The notes: generated by a model from the letters alone, not told the origin. A stretch of DNA of 64,000 nt from JBBQZP01 sp038207585 (GCA_038207585.1 JBBQZP010000015.1:26601-90600); one strand, 5' to 3'; shown: positions 25,598 through 35,206, numbered from the stretch's first letter. A program made the numbers and translations.

Positions 25598-28354
25598 TCA
25601 CGATGGCTCTCCCAAATCCGGCAGCGGGTGAAAGGCGGGCAGCGCCTCGTCACGCGCATCCACTCGCTCGATGCGCACCCGCAGATCGAACCACGCCGCC
25701 TGCCCCGTTACAGGATCGGAGTTCGACCAGCGCAGCCCGTCGCCCTGCTCTGGCAGCAATTCCGAGATCAGATGGTTTAGCAAAAAGCCCTTGGTCGCCT
25801 CGGGTGCGTCCGCGTCCAGCCCCCAGGTGCCCTTGCGTTTGCCGATCGCGTTCCAGGTCCAGACGGTGTGCGGGTTCAGTGCCGCCATATGTTCCACCGG
25901 CACCACGATTTCACCGTTGGGTGAGGTGACGCGGGCCCAATCGCCTGCCGCAAAGCCATGCTCTTCCCAGATTCTTGTCGGCAGATACAAAGGGTTGCGG
26001 CCATGGATCTGGCGCAACCAAGCGTTCTGGCTGCCCCAGGAATGATACATCGCCATCGGGCGCTGGGTCAGCGCATGCACCGGATAACCCGCCGCCGCCG
26101 CATCACCAAAGGGCGGATACCAGATCGGCAAAGGGTCCATCGCCTGTTTCAGACGCGCCCGCAACGCTTGCGGCGGCTGGCGGTCGCCGTGGCCTTCGGC
26201 GGCGGCCTGAAAGCGGCGCATCGGCTCGGACCAGATCGAGAACAGGTAGGGCTGTGGCCTGTCGTAAAAGCCCATCTCAACCGCCCAGTCCTGATACGCA
26301 CGGTTCCACGGTTTGAAATAGCGCGCAGCATCGGGCACATGCGCCTGAAAGAAGCCGCCGTTTTCGATATAGCGGTCAAGCTGATCCGGGTTCGGCGCGC
26401 CGCGCCCGGTCTGATTGCCATCGCCGCGCCATCCCATCAGAGGGCCTACGCCCGCACGGCGTTCGTGGCGGGTGATGTAATCGGCATAATCCTTGAATTT
26501 GGGCGCGCCTTCGGCATCGACGAACCCCGGCAGCGCCAGCCGCGCGCCAAGGTCGATCAACACCGACTGAAAGCCGCGCACATCCCGGTCAGGCTCCACC
26601 ACCGGCCAGCGGATCGCATCACCTGCGGCATCCGGTTCCGAGATGGGTCGGTCCAGCATGCTGATGCAATCGTGCCGCTCCATATAGGTAGTGTCGGGCA
26701 GGATCAGATCGGCATAGGCCACCATTTCCGAGGCATAGGCATCAGAATAGATGATGCGTGGAATGACATACTCACCCGCGTCATCTTTCGCCGTCAGCAT
26801 ATCCATGGTGGCGGCCGTATTCATCGAAGAATTCCACGCCATGTTCGCCATGTATAAAAACAGCGTGTCGATGCGGTAGGGATCACCCGCATGCGCATTG
26901 GCAATGACCATGTGCATCAGGCCGTGCGCGGACAAAGGATTTTCCCATGAAAACGCCTTGTCGATGCGGGCCGGCGTGCCATCCTCCAGCAGCGCCAGAT
27001 GTTCGGGTCCGCGCGGGTAGCCAAGATGCGGACCTGCGAGGGGTCCGCATTCGCGCGGCATGATATGGGGCACGGGATGCGCGTCAAAGGGTTTGGGATA
27101 GGGCGGCTTGAAGCGGTAACCGCCGGGAGTTTCCACCGTGCCCAGCAGGATTTGCAACAGATGCAACGCGCGCGCTGTCTGGAACCCGTTGGAATGCGCC
27201 GAGATGCCGCGCATCGCGTGAAAACTGACTGGGCGGCCCACCATCGTAGCGTGCTGCGTGCCGCGAAAGTCGGTCCAGGGTTGATCAATGGTGATCGTCT
27301 GATCAAAGGCCGCATGGGCCAGTTCGGCGGCCAAAGCTCGGATGCGAGGGGCGGTGATGCCCACACGATCCGCCACCGCTTCGGGGGCGTTATCGGGGGC
27401 AAGATAGCGTTCAGCAAGGTGCTGGAACACCGTGCGGCTGCCCTGCCAGACCGCGCCCAGATCGGGCTGCACCCCCGGTGCATCAAAGGCTGCCGGCTGG
27501 CCCGTGGCGGCATCGACCACCAGCAGTTTGCCATCCTCGCCGCGCAACAAAAGCCCGTCCCCGCCCACAAGGCACGGCGCATTGGTCCATTGCGCCAGAT
27601 ACGGAAGGTCGATCTTGCCCGCCTCCAGCAGGCAATGGATCAAGGACAGGATTAAAAGCCCATCGGTGCCCGGCGTGATACCATACCAATCATCGGCCAC
27701 CGCATTATAGCCGGTGCGGATCGGGTTCACGCCGATGACCTTGGCACCGCGCCCCTTCAGCTTGCCGATGCCCATCTTGATGGGGTTGCTGTCGTGATCT
27801 TCGGCCACACCGAACAGCACGAACAGCTTGGTATGGTCCCAATCGGGCTGGCCGAATTCCCAGAATGCGCCACCGATGGTGTAAATCCCCGCCGCCGCCA
27901 TGTTGACGGAACAAAAGCCACCGTGGGCGGCGTAGTTCGGGGTGCCAAAGCCCTGCGCCCAAAAGCTGGTCAGGCTTTGGCTTTGATCGCGGCCGGTAAA
28001 GAACGCGAGTTTCTCGGGGGCTGTATCCTGCAACGGCTTCATCCATGACACTGCCAGCGCCAAAGCCTCATCCCACGAGATTTCCTCGAACGCGCCCGAT
28101 CCGCGCGGGCCGACGCGTTTGAGGGGCGCGTGCAGGCGCGAGGGGGCGGTGATCTGCTTGATCCCCGCAGCCCCCTTGGCGCACAGAACGCCCTTGTTCA
28201 CCGGATGGTCGCGGTTGCCCTCAATATAGCTGACCTTGCCCGATTTCAGATGTACGTTGATGCCGCAGCGGCAGGCGCACATGTAACAAGTCGTGCGGCG
28301 TATTTCGTCTGACACGCGGGGCGATGGATCAAGATGCGGCTGGTGGTGGGTCAT
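25598..28354 (-). CDS. soeA: Molybdopterin subunit of sulfite dehydrogenase (SoeA)
   Basis: The 918-residue catalytic subunit of the DMSO reductase superfamily binds an N-terminal 4Fe-4S cluster through Cys23, Cys26, Cys30 (TTCYMCACRCG) and Cys58 (KGVLCAKG). The molybdopterin domains follow, with AHGGFCSVNMAAAGIY and SDAYASEMVAYADLILPDTTYMER. The molybdopterin dinucleotide-binding domain (about 790-905) includes TQRPMAMYHSWGSQNAWLRQI. There is no Tat signal, as in cytoplasm-facing SoeABC, whereas DmsA is exported. It overlaps ackA as ATGA. Sulfite from Xsc is therefore the likely substrate, oxidised to sulfate with electrons to quinone; biochemical identity is inferred. Confidence 0.8.
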   Translation of the reverse strand: MTHHQPHLDPSPRVSDEIRRTTCYMCACRCGINVHLKSGKVSYIEGNRDHPVNKGVLCAKGAAGIKQITAPSRLHAPLKRVGPRGSGAFEEISWDEALALAVSWMKPLQDTAPEKLAFFTGRDQSQSLTSFWAQGFGTPNYAAHGGFCSVNMAAAGIYTIGGAFWEFGQPDWDHTKLFVLFGVAEDHDSNPIKMGIGKLKGRGAKVIGVNPIRTGYNAVADDWYGITPGTDGLLILSLIHCLLEAGKIDLPYLAQWTNAPCLVGGDGLLLRGEDGKLLVVDAATGQPAAFDAPGVQPDLGAVWQGSRTVFQHLAERYLAPDNAPEAVADRVGITAPRIRALAAELAHAAFDQTITIDQPWTDFRGTQHATMVGRPVSFHAMRGISAHSNGFQTARALHLLQILLGTVETPGGYRFKPPYPKPFDAHPVPHIMPRECGPLAGPHLGYPRGPEHLALLEDGTPARIDKAFSWENPLSAHGLMHMVIANAHAGDPYRIDTLFLYMANMAWNSSMNTAATMDMLTAKDDAGEYVIPRIIYSDAYASEMVAYADLILPDTTYMERHDCISMLDRPISEPDAAGDAIRWPVVEPDRDVRGFQSVLIDLGARLALPGFVDAEGAPKFKDYADYITRHERRAGVGPLMGWRGDGNQTGRGAPNPDQLDRYIENGGFFQAHVPDAARYFKPWNRAYQDWAVEMGFYDRPQPYLFSIWSEPMRRFQAAAEGHGDRQPPQALRARLKQAMDPLPIWYPPFGDAAAAGYPVHALTQRPMAMYHSWGSQNAWLRQIHGRNPLYLPTRIWEEHGFAAGDWARVTSPNGEIVVPVEHMAALNPHTVWTWNAIGKRKGTWGLDADAPEATKGFLLNHLISELLPEQGDGLRWSNSDPVTGQAAWFDLRVRIERVDARDEALPAFHPLPDLGEPS

Positions 28355-29487
28355 TGGGCAGGTCCGATCAGGCGCAGGGCTTCGATGGCAATATGACGCT
28401 CTTCCGCCGCCGGAATGATCCACGCCGACACCGGCGCGCCCATCTCGTGCAGCGTTACAGCATTGCGCGCATTAGCGCCCTTGTCAAAGCGCAGGCCCGT
28501 GAATCCAAGGCCATGCATTATGGCGGCGCGCATCGTTGCATCATTCTCGCCAATGCCGCCGGTGAAGGCCAAGGCGTCAAGCCCCCCCATCGCCGCGATC
28601 ATCGAGCCTGCGTGCCGCACGGCCCAGTAGGCGAAGTGATCCAGCGCTAAGCGCGCCTCCGGCGTTTGGGATGCGTGCAGCGCGCGCATGTCCGATGCGG
28701 CGCCCAAAGCCAGCAGGCCCGAGCGGCGGTTCAGGATATCGCCCGCGCCATCAATGCCGTGCAATTCGGCCAGACGCAGCACGGCATTGCCGTCAATGTC
28801 GCCCGACCGGGTGCCCATCGTCAGACCGCTGAGGGGGGAATAACCCATCGTAGTTGCCACCGATTGCCCTTCGCGGATGGCGCAGAGCGACGCGCCGTTG
28901 CCCAGGTGCAGCGCCAGAAGGCGGCGCGGCAGGGGTTGGCCGGTCAACGCAGGCAGGTTCTCGACAAGGCTGGCATAGGAAATGCCATGAAAGCCGTAAC
29001 GGCGCAGGCCCCGCGCCGCATCGTCGGCGGGAATGGCATAGCGGGTCGCCACATCGGGGTTCGTCGCATGAAAGGCCGTATCGAAACTGGCGAACTGCGG
29101 CAGGTCCGGGGCGGCGTCGCGCAGGGCGCGGATGCCCGCAAGGTTGTGCGGGTTGTGCAGCGGGGCAAGCGGAATGCACGCAGCAATCTGCGCCTCGACC
29201 CGGTCGGTTATGCGGCAGGCGGCGGTCAGTCCGGCCCCGCCATGCACAACGCGGTGGGCGGCCGCACTCAGGCGGGTCACGTCGGACCCCCGCGCCGCCA
29301 GCGCCTCGGTCACGCGGGCGATGGCGGCCTGGTGATCGGGGGCCGCACAGGGCAAGGCCACGTCACCAATACGCAGCACGGACGCACCGCCGATTTCGCT
29401 GACCGCCCCCGACATGCGCCGGGTCAGGCCCGCGTCAAACAGCGCGAACTTGATCGACGACGATCCGGCGTTCAGAACCAGCAGCAT
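28351..29487 (-). CDS. ackA: Acetate kinase
   Basis: AckA converts acetyl phosphate and ADP to acetate and ATP. The 378-residue protein begins MLLVLNAGSSSIKFALFD. It has the signatures LPQFASFDTAFHA, HLGNGASLCAI, TMGYSPLSGLTMGTRSGDID and LAFTGGIGENDATMR, all typical of the acetate/butyrate kinase group. It is slightly shorter than the usual 400. Its start overlaps the TSUP gene as TGATG, and it lies two genes after xsc, whose product releases acetyl phosphate. Many taurine clusters carry phosphotransacetylase at this position, so this one appears to gain ATP directly. Confidence 0.93.
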   Translation of the reverse strand: MLLVLNAGSSSIKFALFDAGLTRRMSGAVSEIGGASVLRIGDVALPCAAPDHQAAIARVTEALAARGSDVTRLSAAAHRVVHGGAGLTAACRITDRVEAQIAACIPLAPLHNPHNLAGIRALRDAAPDLPQFASFDTAFHATNPDVATRYAIPADDAARGLRRYGFHGISYASLVENLPALTGQPLPRRLLALHLGNGASLCAIREGQSVATTMGYSPLSGLTMGTRSGDIDGNAVLRLAELHGIDGAGDILNRRSGLLALGAASDMRALHASQTPEARLALDHFAYWAVRHAGSMIAAMGGLDALAFTGGIGENDATMRAAIMHGLGFTGLRFDKGANARNAVTLHEMGAPVSAWIIPAAEERHIAIEALRLIGPAQ

Positions 29488-30227
29488 CACAGCACCGCCT
29501 TCAGCAGCCCCAGCGCCGCCAACCCCGCCAGAAGCAGCACCGCAAAGCGGCGGAACTCTTTCGGACTGGACGCAAGGAAATGCCGGCTGCCCAGCCAGTT
29601 GCCCAGCACCGTCAGTGGCAGGGCTGCCAGAACGGCCCAAAGCGTGTTCCATGTGACCAGCCCCGACCACCAGTAAAGCGGCGCGGAATACACATCGAGG
29701 ATCGGGAAATAGGCAATCAGTGTTGCACGAAACACAGGCGCTGCAATGGGTTGTGCGGCAAAGAACGCCGCAATCGGCAAGCCCCCCATCCCCGGCGCAT
29801 TGGCCAGACCCGACACCAGCCCGGCCACGATGTTCGCAGGCCCCCGCACCTCGGCCGCCAGCCGCCAGCCGATCCACAGCACCGCGCACATGAACAGCAC
29901 ATAGCCCGAGATTACCGCCCGTGCCGCATCTTCCGAAATCGCGGTCAGCGCCCAAAGCCCCAGCGGCAATCCCACCGCCGCCCCAAGCATCAGGAACACC
30001 ACCCGGCGCCAGTCCACATACGGCCCGGCCCCACGTGCGGCCTGCATCGACATTACCGCTTCCAACGCCGCGACCACTGCCACGAAATGCAGAGGGTTCG
30101 TGACCAAAGCCGAGGCTGCGACCACCATCGCCGAATAGCCAAAGCCGCAATAGCCCCGCACAAACGCCGCACCCAGAATGGCAAATCCCATCCAGGCGAT
30201 CGCAGCGGGGCCAAGGTCAAAAAGCAT
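29487..30227 (-). CDS. tauE: TSUP-family (TauE/SafE) membrane permease, probable sulfite exporter
   Basis: The 246-residue protein has about seven to eight hydrophobic helices. The TSUP repeats are visible as GAAFVRGYCGFGYSAMVVAASALV and IVAGLVSGLANAPGMGGLP. It overlaps xsc and ackA by TGATG on both sides. In sulfonate degraders such carriers (TauE, TauZ or CuyZ) are proposed to export sulfite or sulfate; here the position directly after xsc supports sulfite export. Other organic or sulfur anions are possible for the family. Confidence 0.82.
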   Translation of the reverse strand: MLFDLGPAAIAWMGFAILGAAFVRGYCGFGYSAMVVAASALVTNPLHFVAVVAALEAVMSMQAARGAGPYVDWRRVVFLMLGAAVGLPLGLWALTAISEDAARAVISGYVLFMCAVLWIGWRLAAEVRGPANIVAGLVSGLANAPGMGGLPIAAFFAAQPIAAPVFRATLIAYFPILDVYSAPLYWWSGLVTWNTLWAVLAALPLTVLGNWLGSRHFLASSPKEFRRFAVLLLAGLAALGLLKAVL

Positions 30228-32002
30228 CAGACAGTCTGCACCCGCATATCGGCCTTCGAGATACCCGCAACCTCGACCGGCTTTTTCATCGCATCGCGGC
30301 GGAACGGCTCGCCCAGTTCCTGATTGATCATCGCCTCGATCAGGGTGGTTTTGCCATGGTTCATCTGATCGTCGATGGCTTTGGCCAAGGCGGCGGTCAA
30401 CTCTTCCATCGTGCGCGCAACAACGCCCTGCAAGCCGCAGGCCTTGGCGATACCGGCATACGACACCCCCTCATCCAGTTCGGTGCCGACGAAGTTATCC
30501 TCATACCACAGCGTCGAGTTGCGCTTTTCGGCACCCCATTGATAGTTGCGGAACACCACCTGCGTGATCGCGGGCCATTCCGGACGGCCAATCGCGGTCA
30601 GTTCCGTCACCGCGATGCCGAACGCGCCGTCGCCGGAAAAGCCGACAACCGGCACGTCCGGGCAGCCGATCTTGGCCCCGATGACCGACGGCAGGCCATA
30701 ACCGCATGGCCCGAACAGCCCCGGTGCCAGATACTTACGCCCCGCCTCGAAACTGGGATAGGCATTGCCGATGGCGCAGTTGTTGCCGATATCGCTTGAG
30801 ATGATCGCATCCTTGGGCAGCGCCGACTGGATTGCGCGCCACGCCATGCGCGGGCTCATCCATTCGGGCTTGGCCTTGCGGGCGCGTTCGTTCCAGGTGG
30901 TGCCCGCATCATCATCTTCATGGTCCATCGACGACAGGGCCTGCGCCCAGGCCGATTTCGTCTGCGCGATCTTTGCCTTGCGCGCATCACGGCCCGCGTC
31001 CCCTGCACTGCGAGACAACTGCGACAGCAGGCCTTCCGCCACCTTCTTCGCGTCGCCGACAATGCCGACGGATACTGTCTTGGTCAGCCCGATCCGGTCG
31101 GGGTTGATATCAACCTGAATGATGCGCGCGCCCTTGGGCCAGTAGTCCATCCCATACCCCGGCAGGGTCGAGAACGGGTTAAGCCGCGTGCCAAGACACA
31201 GCACAACATCGGCCTGCGCGATCAATTCCATCGCGGCCTTGGAGCCGTTGTACCCCAACGGCCCCACGAACATGGGATGCGAACCGGGGAAGGCATCGTT
31301 GTGCTGATAGCCGACGCAGACCGGGGCCGAAAGTCGCTCCGCCAAGGCGATGCTGGCCGGGATCGCCCCGCCCAGAACCACACCCGCCCCGTTCAGGATG
31401 ACCGGAAACTTCGCGCTGCTCAGCAAAGCCGCCGCCTGCGCAATCGCGGCCTCGCCACCCGAAGGGCGTTCAAAATCCACAATCGCGGGCAGGTCGATGT
31501 CGATCACCTGCGTCCAGTAGTCACGCGGCATGTTGATCTGGGCGGGGGCCGACGCGCGTTTGGCATTCAGAATCACCCGGTTCAAAACCTCGGCCACGCG
31601 GGACGGGTCGCGGACTTCTTCCTGATAGGCAACCATGTCGGCGAAGAGCGCCATCTGCTCCACCTCCTGAAAGCCACCCATGCCGATGGTCTTGTTGGCG
31701 GCCTGCGGCGTCACCAAAAGCAGCGGCGTATGGTTCCAGTAGGCGGTTTTCACAGCCGTCACAAAGTTGGTGATCCCCGGCCCGTTCTGCGCGATCATCA
31801 TGCTCATCCGACCGGTGGCGCGGGTAAACCCATCGGCCATCATCCCGCCCGACCCTTCATGCGCGCAATCCCAGAAAGTGATGCCCGCCTTGCCGAAAAT
31901 ATCGGAGATCGGCATCATCGCCGACCCGATGATGCCAAAGGCATTGTCGATGCCGTGCATCTGCAGAACTTTGACAAAGGCTTCTTCGGTGGTCATCTTC
32001 AT
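30227..32002 (-). CDS. xsc: Sulfoacetaldehyde acetyltransferase
   Basis: Xsc is a thiamine-diphosphate enzyme that turns sulfoacetaldehyde and phosphate into acetyl phosphate and sulfite. The 591-residue protein begins MKMTTEEAFVKVLQMHG, the characteristic Xsc N-terminus. It has the ThDP glutamate region FWDCAHEGSGGMMADGF and the ThDP/Mg motif GFSGDGAFGIAVTEL, with the Asn in FRNYQWG. The start has GGAGG seven bases upstream. tauR lies 29 bp before it. With Tpa it forms the core of taurine dissimilation. Confidence 0.95.
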   Translation of the reverse strand: MKMTTEEAFVKVLQMHGIDNAFGIIGSAMMPISDIFGKAGITFWDCAHEGSGGMMADGFTRATGRMSMMIAQNGPGITNFVTAVKTAYWNHTPLLLVTPQAANKTIGMGGFQEVEQMALFADMVAYQEEVRDPSRVAEVLNRVILNAKRASAPAQINMPRDYWTQVIDIDLPAIVDFERPSGGEAAIAQAAALLSSAKFPVILNGAGVVLGGAIPASIALAERLSAPVCVGYQHNDAFPGSHPMFVGPLGYNGSKAAMELIAQADVVLCLGTRLNPFSTLPGYGMDYWPKGARIIQVDINPDRIGLTKTVSVGIVGDAKKVAEGLLSQLSRSAGDAGRDARKAKIAQTKSAWAQALSSMDHEDDDAGTTWNERARKAKPEWMSPRMAWRAIQSALPKDAIISSDIGNNCAIGNAYPSFEAGRKYLAPGLFGPCGYGLPSVIGAKIGCPDVPVVGFSGDGAFGIAVTELTAIGRPEWPAITQVVFRNYQWGAEKRNSTLWYEDNFVGTELDEGVSYAGIAKACGLQGVVARTMEELTAALAKAIDDQMNHGKTTLIEAMINQELGEPFRRDAMKKPVEVAGISKADMRVQTV

Positions 32003-32031
32003 GGCAAATCCTCCAACGGGTTCAATCTCTT

Positions 32032-33540
32032 TTACGGGCGCGCCCCGGACCCGGTTAGGGCCAGCGCAGGGGGCTCACTAGGACCAGTTTCGCCAATCGC
32101 TTCGGCAATCAGCGCGACCCCCTCGGCGATGCGCGCATTGGCAATAGACGAATAGGCCAGACGGTAGCAATCGCGCGGCGCATCGCCGGGCGCAAAGAAA
32201 ACCCGCCCCGGCTCGATCAACACCCCGCGCGCCTGTAACCGCAGCGCCAGAGCTTCTGTATCCACCCCCTCGGCCCGCATCCAGACCGACGATCCGCCAA
32301 ACCCGCCCTGCCCCGCCATGGTCAAGCCATGTGCTGCAATCGCCTCGTCCATCAGCGTACGGCGACGCCGGTATGCGGCCTTCATCCGGTTGATCAGCGC
32401 ATCATAATGCCCAAGCGAAAGGAAATATGCGACCGTGCGCTGAATATGCCCGGGCGGATGGCGCAACACCGCCGCCCGCAACGCCCGCGCCTCGGCAATA
32501 AAGCCTTCGGGGGCCACCAGATACCCCAGCCTTATCCCCGGAAAAAGCGATTTGGAAAACGACCCCGCATAGATCACCCGCCCCTCGCGGTCCAATGATT
32601 TGAGCGACGGGGCCGCCGGCTTCAGAAACGACATCTCGAATTCATAGTCATCCTCGACGACGACAAAATCCTGTGCCGATGCCGCCTCCAGCAGTGCCAG
32701 CCGTCGTGCCAGAGGCATCGTCGCATTGGTCGGGCAATGGTGGCTTGCGGTAGTGAACACAACATCGGCCCCCACCGGCAAAGCTTCGGGCGGCAAGCCG
32801 TCGCTGTCCACATCCACAGGCGCAATCGCACAGCCCGTCTGCTCCAGAATCCCGCGCAACCCCGGGTATCCGGGGTTCTCCATCACCGCCCGCCGCCCCG
32901 GAGCCAGCAAAACCTGCGCCGCAAGCCACAACGCATTCTGCGCCCCCATCGTCAACAAAACCTGGCCGGGCTGTGCCGAAATTCCGCGCCGGGGCAAAAT
33001 GTTGCGCAGGATGTATTCGATCAGCAACGGATCATCGCGCTCGTAGTAGTCCGACGTCAACGTCTCGAAATCCCGCTTGCCCAAAGCGCGCAACGCACAA
33101 AGCCGCCAGTTCTGATGATCGAAAAGCGATGCATCCGGCTGCCCGTAGATGAACGGATAGGGATAGCTGCGCCAATTCTCGGGCTTGACGACCCGGTGTC
33201 CCGCCGACACCTTCGCCTGCGACAGTGCTGCATAGTCCACCGCCTCGATCCCCGGCGCGCTTGCCGGAAACTCCGCCTGACGCGGTGCCGTCTCCGACAC
33301 GAAATACCCTGACCGCCCGCGCGAGGTCAGATAATCCGACGACACAAGATCACTATAGGCCAGCGTCACTGTAATCCGCGCCACCCCAAGATGTACGGCC
33401 AACCCGCGTGATGACGGCATCCGCTCACCCGCCCGGTAGCGCCCCGAAACGATCCCCTCCGCCACCATCTGCCGGATCTGTTGCTGCAGCGTGCCGGTGA
33501 ACGCAGGTGCCAGAAAAAAGCTGTCGGCAGGGATGGACAT
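32032..33540 (-). CDS. tauR: MocR-type PLP-dependent regulator TauR
   Basis: The 502-residue protein fuses a GntR-type winged helix (about 12-85, RAGERMPSSRGLAVHLGVARITVTLAYSDL) to an aminotransferase-like domain. The PLP lysine lies in VIYAGSFSKSLFPGIRLGYL. Members of this MocR group sense amines through PLP; TauR activates tpa and tau genes with taurine. The identification rests on its place between tpa and xsc and on two boxes resembling the known TauR site CTGGACYTAA just upstream of its own start and upstream of tpa. Confidence 0.88.
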   Translation of the reverse strand: MSIPADSFFLAPAFTGTLQQQIRQMVAEGIVSGRYRAGERMPSSRGLAVHLGVARITVTLAYSDLVSSDYLTSRGRSGYFVSETAPRQAEFPASAPGIEAVDYAALSQAKVSAGHRVVKPENWRSYPYPFIYGQPDASLFDHQNWRLCALRALGKRDFETLTSDYYERDDPLLIEYILRNILPRRGISAQPGQVLLTMGAQNALWLAAQVLLAPGRRAVMENPGYPGLRGILEQTGCAIAPVDVDSDGLPPEALPVGADVVFTTASHHCPTNATMPLARRLALLEAASAQDFVVVEDDYEFEMSFLKPAAPSLKSLDREGRVIYAGSFSKSLFPGIRLGYLVAPEGFIAEARALRAAVLRHPPGHIQRTVAYFLSLGHYDALINRMKAAYRRRRTLMDEAIAAHGLTMAGQGGFGGSSVWMRAEGVDTEALALRLQARGVLIEPGRVFFAPGDAPRDCYRLAYSSIANARIAEGVALIAEAIGETGPSEPPALALTGSGARP

Positions 33541-33541
33541 A

Positions 33542-33573
33542 CTGGACCTATGGCAGCGATGCGCTGGCCTTAT
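33542..33573 (+). promoter_or_regulatory. Candidate TauR boxes upstream of tauR
   Basis: Two direct repeats, CTGGACCTAT (33542-33551) and CTGGCCTTAT (33564-33573), are 22 bp apart start to start. They match the reported Rhodobacter TauR site CTGGACYTAA at 9 and 8 of 10 positions. They abut the tauR start codon and so could mediate autoregulation. Confidence 0.55.
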
Positions 33574-33618
33574 TCCAGCCCGCGCTTCACCGAAAAGTCA
33601 ATCCAACACCGACCCAGA

Positions 33619-33643
33619 CTTCATCTTTGCCCAAATACTCACC
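33619..33643 (-). repeat. Dispersed 25-bp intergenic motif, copy 2
   Basis: The reverse complement carries GAGTATTTGGGCAAA and matches the copy at 1301-1325 at 23 of 25 positions. It lies between the 3' end of tpa and tauR. No hairpin is evident. Confidence 0.7.
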
Positions 33644-33747
33644 TGAACCTGAGCCCTTCCGCCAAAGGCGGCAGGGCGAGGCAAAAGGCGTGCGCCGCAG
33701 GCGTGCAATCAGATCACCGCCCATGCAGCGTCAGGCTGCGACCTTAT

Positions 33748-35127
33748 TCAGCCGAATACCTTCGTCAATGCCACATCAATCGCGCCGGTGATCTCGTCGA
33801 TATCATCCGCCGTCGCAATCAGCGCGGGCGACAGGCACAGCGTGTTGTTGAACCCCGGCAAGCTGCGGTTGGTCATGCCGATGATGACCCCTTGCGCCAT
33901 GCAATCAGCGACCACCGCCGCGACCTTTTTCTCGTCCGCAGGCTCGCGTGTGCCGCGATCCGCAACCAGTTCCGCGCCGCAGAAAAGCCCCGCCCCGCGC
34001 ACATCACCGATCACCGGATGCTTCTCGGCCAGCGCCCGCAGGTTCGACAAGACCCGCTCGCCCATTATCAGGGTGTTGTCCAACAGCCCCTCATCCTCGA
34101 TGATGCGCATGTTCTCCAGCGCCGCTGCGGGCCCCGAAGTGCAACCGCCAAAGGTCGAGATATCGCGGAAATAGCTCATCGGATCGCTGGCATCATCCTT
34201 GAACATGTCGAACACGGCTTCGGTCGTGACCGCACAGGAAATCGCCGCATAACCCGAGGCGACACCTTTGGCCATCGTCACGAAATCGGGCTTGATGCCG
34301 TAATTCTGATAGCCAAACCATGTGCCCGTCCGGCCCACGCCGCAGACCACTTCGTCGATATGGATCAGGATGTCATATTTGCGGCAAATCTCCTGTACCC
34401 GGTCCCAATAGCCTGCGGGGGGCACGATCACGCCGCCGCCTGCCGTCACCGGCTCAAGGCAAATCGCGCCGATCGTATCCGGGCCTTCGCGCAGGATCAC
34501 CTCTTCGATCGCATCCGCCGCGCGCTCGCCATAGTTCGCGACATCCCACTGCTTGCGGTATTCCAGGCAATGCGGAACCTCCACGAACCCCGGCGTGAAC
34601 GGGCCATATTGCGCATTGCGCTGCGGCTGACCGCCTGCCGATAGCGCAGTAATCGTGGTGCCGTGATAATCCCGCTCGCGGTACAGGATCTTGGACTTCT
34701 TCCCGCCGTGGTGCCGGTGCGAGATCTGGCGCACCATCTTGAACACCTTCTCGTTCGCTTCCGACCCCGAGTTCGCATAGTAAACCCGGCTCAGCCCTGG
34801 CATTTTCGAGATCAGCTTTTCGGCGAACAGCGCGCCGGGGATCGACCCCGCCGATCCGGCAAAGTAATTCAGCTTGATCAACTGGTCGCGCACCGCATCG
34901 GCAATCGACACGCGGCCATAGCCCACGTTCACCGTCCACACGCCGCCCGACACGGCGTCGATATGTTCCTTGCCGCGCGCATCCCAGACCCGCATGCCCT
35001 TGCCCTCGACGATGATGCGCGGATCAACCGTCTCGAATGTCTTGTGCTGGATCAGATGGTGCCAGACATGGGCCTTGTCGGCATCGACTACACCCGAGAT
35101 ATCGTTGCTGTATCCGCGTCCGTCCAT
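33748..35127 (-). CDS. tpa: Taurine:pyruvate aminotransferase
   Basis: Tpa transfers the amino group of taurine to pyruvate, giving sulfoacetaldehyde and alanine. The 459-residue class III aminotransferase has YYANSGSEANEKVFKMVRQ for cofactor phosphate binding, ILIHIDEVVCGVGRTG with the PLP aspartate, and the PLP lysine in FVTMAKGVASGYAA. An AGGAG box precedes the ATG. Location upstream of tauR and xsc makes the substrate assignment strong. Alanine would be recycled by an alanine dehydrogenase, not encoded in this window. Two TauR-like boxes lie about 80-112 bp upstream. Confidence 0.93.
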   Translation of the reverse strand: MDGRGYSNDISGVVDADKAHVWHHLIQHKTFETVDPRIIVEGKGMRVWDARGKEHIDAVSGGVWTVNVGYGRVSIADAVRDQLIKLNYFAGSAGSIPGALFAEKLISKMPGLSRVYYANSGSEANEKVFKMVRQISHRHHGGKKSKILYRERDYHGTTITALSAGGQPQRNAQYGPFTPGFVEVPHCLEYRKQWDVANYGERAADAIEEVILREGPDTIGAICLEPVTAGGGVIVPPAGYWDRVQEICRKYDILIHIDEVVCGVGRTGTWFGYQNYGIKPDFVTMAKGVASGYAAISCAVTTEAVFDMFKDDASDPMSYFRDISTFGGCTSGPAAALENMRIIEDEGLLDNTLIMGERVLSNLRALAEKHPVIGDVRGAGLFCGAELVADRGTREPADEKKVAAVVADCMAQGVIIGMTNRSLPGFNNTLCLSPALIATADDIDEITGAIDVALTKVFG

Positions 35128-35206
35128 GATGATCTCCTGACTGGCGGGCAGCTGCGCCCGGGCTTTGCATGATTTCGGCGATCATCCGGCATCGCCGATG
35201 CAAATC

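Noticed and set aside
25598..28354. DMSO reductase (DmsA) as the primary call
   Set aside because: There is no Tat signal, and the gene is coupled to ackA and xsc, so cytoplasmic sulfite dehydrogenase fits better. DMSO reductase remains an alternative.
28351..30150. A 599-codon frame extending acetate kinase upstream
   Set aside because: The extra part is out-of-frame sequence of the TSUP permease. AckA starts at 29487 with MLLVLNAGSSS.
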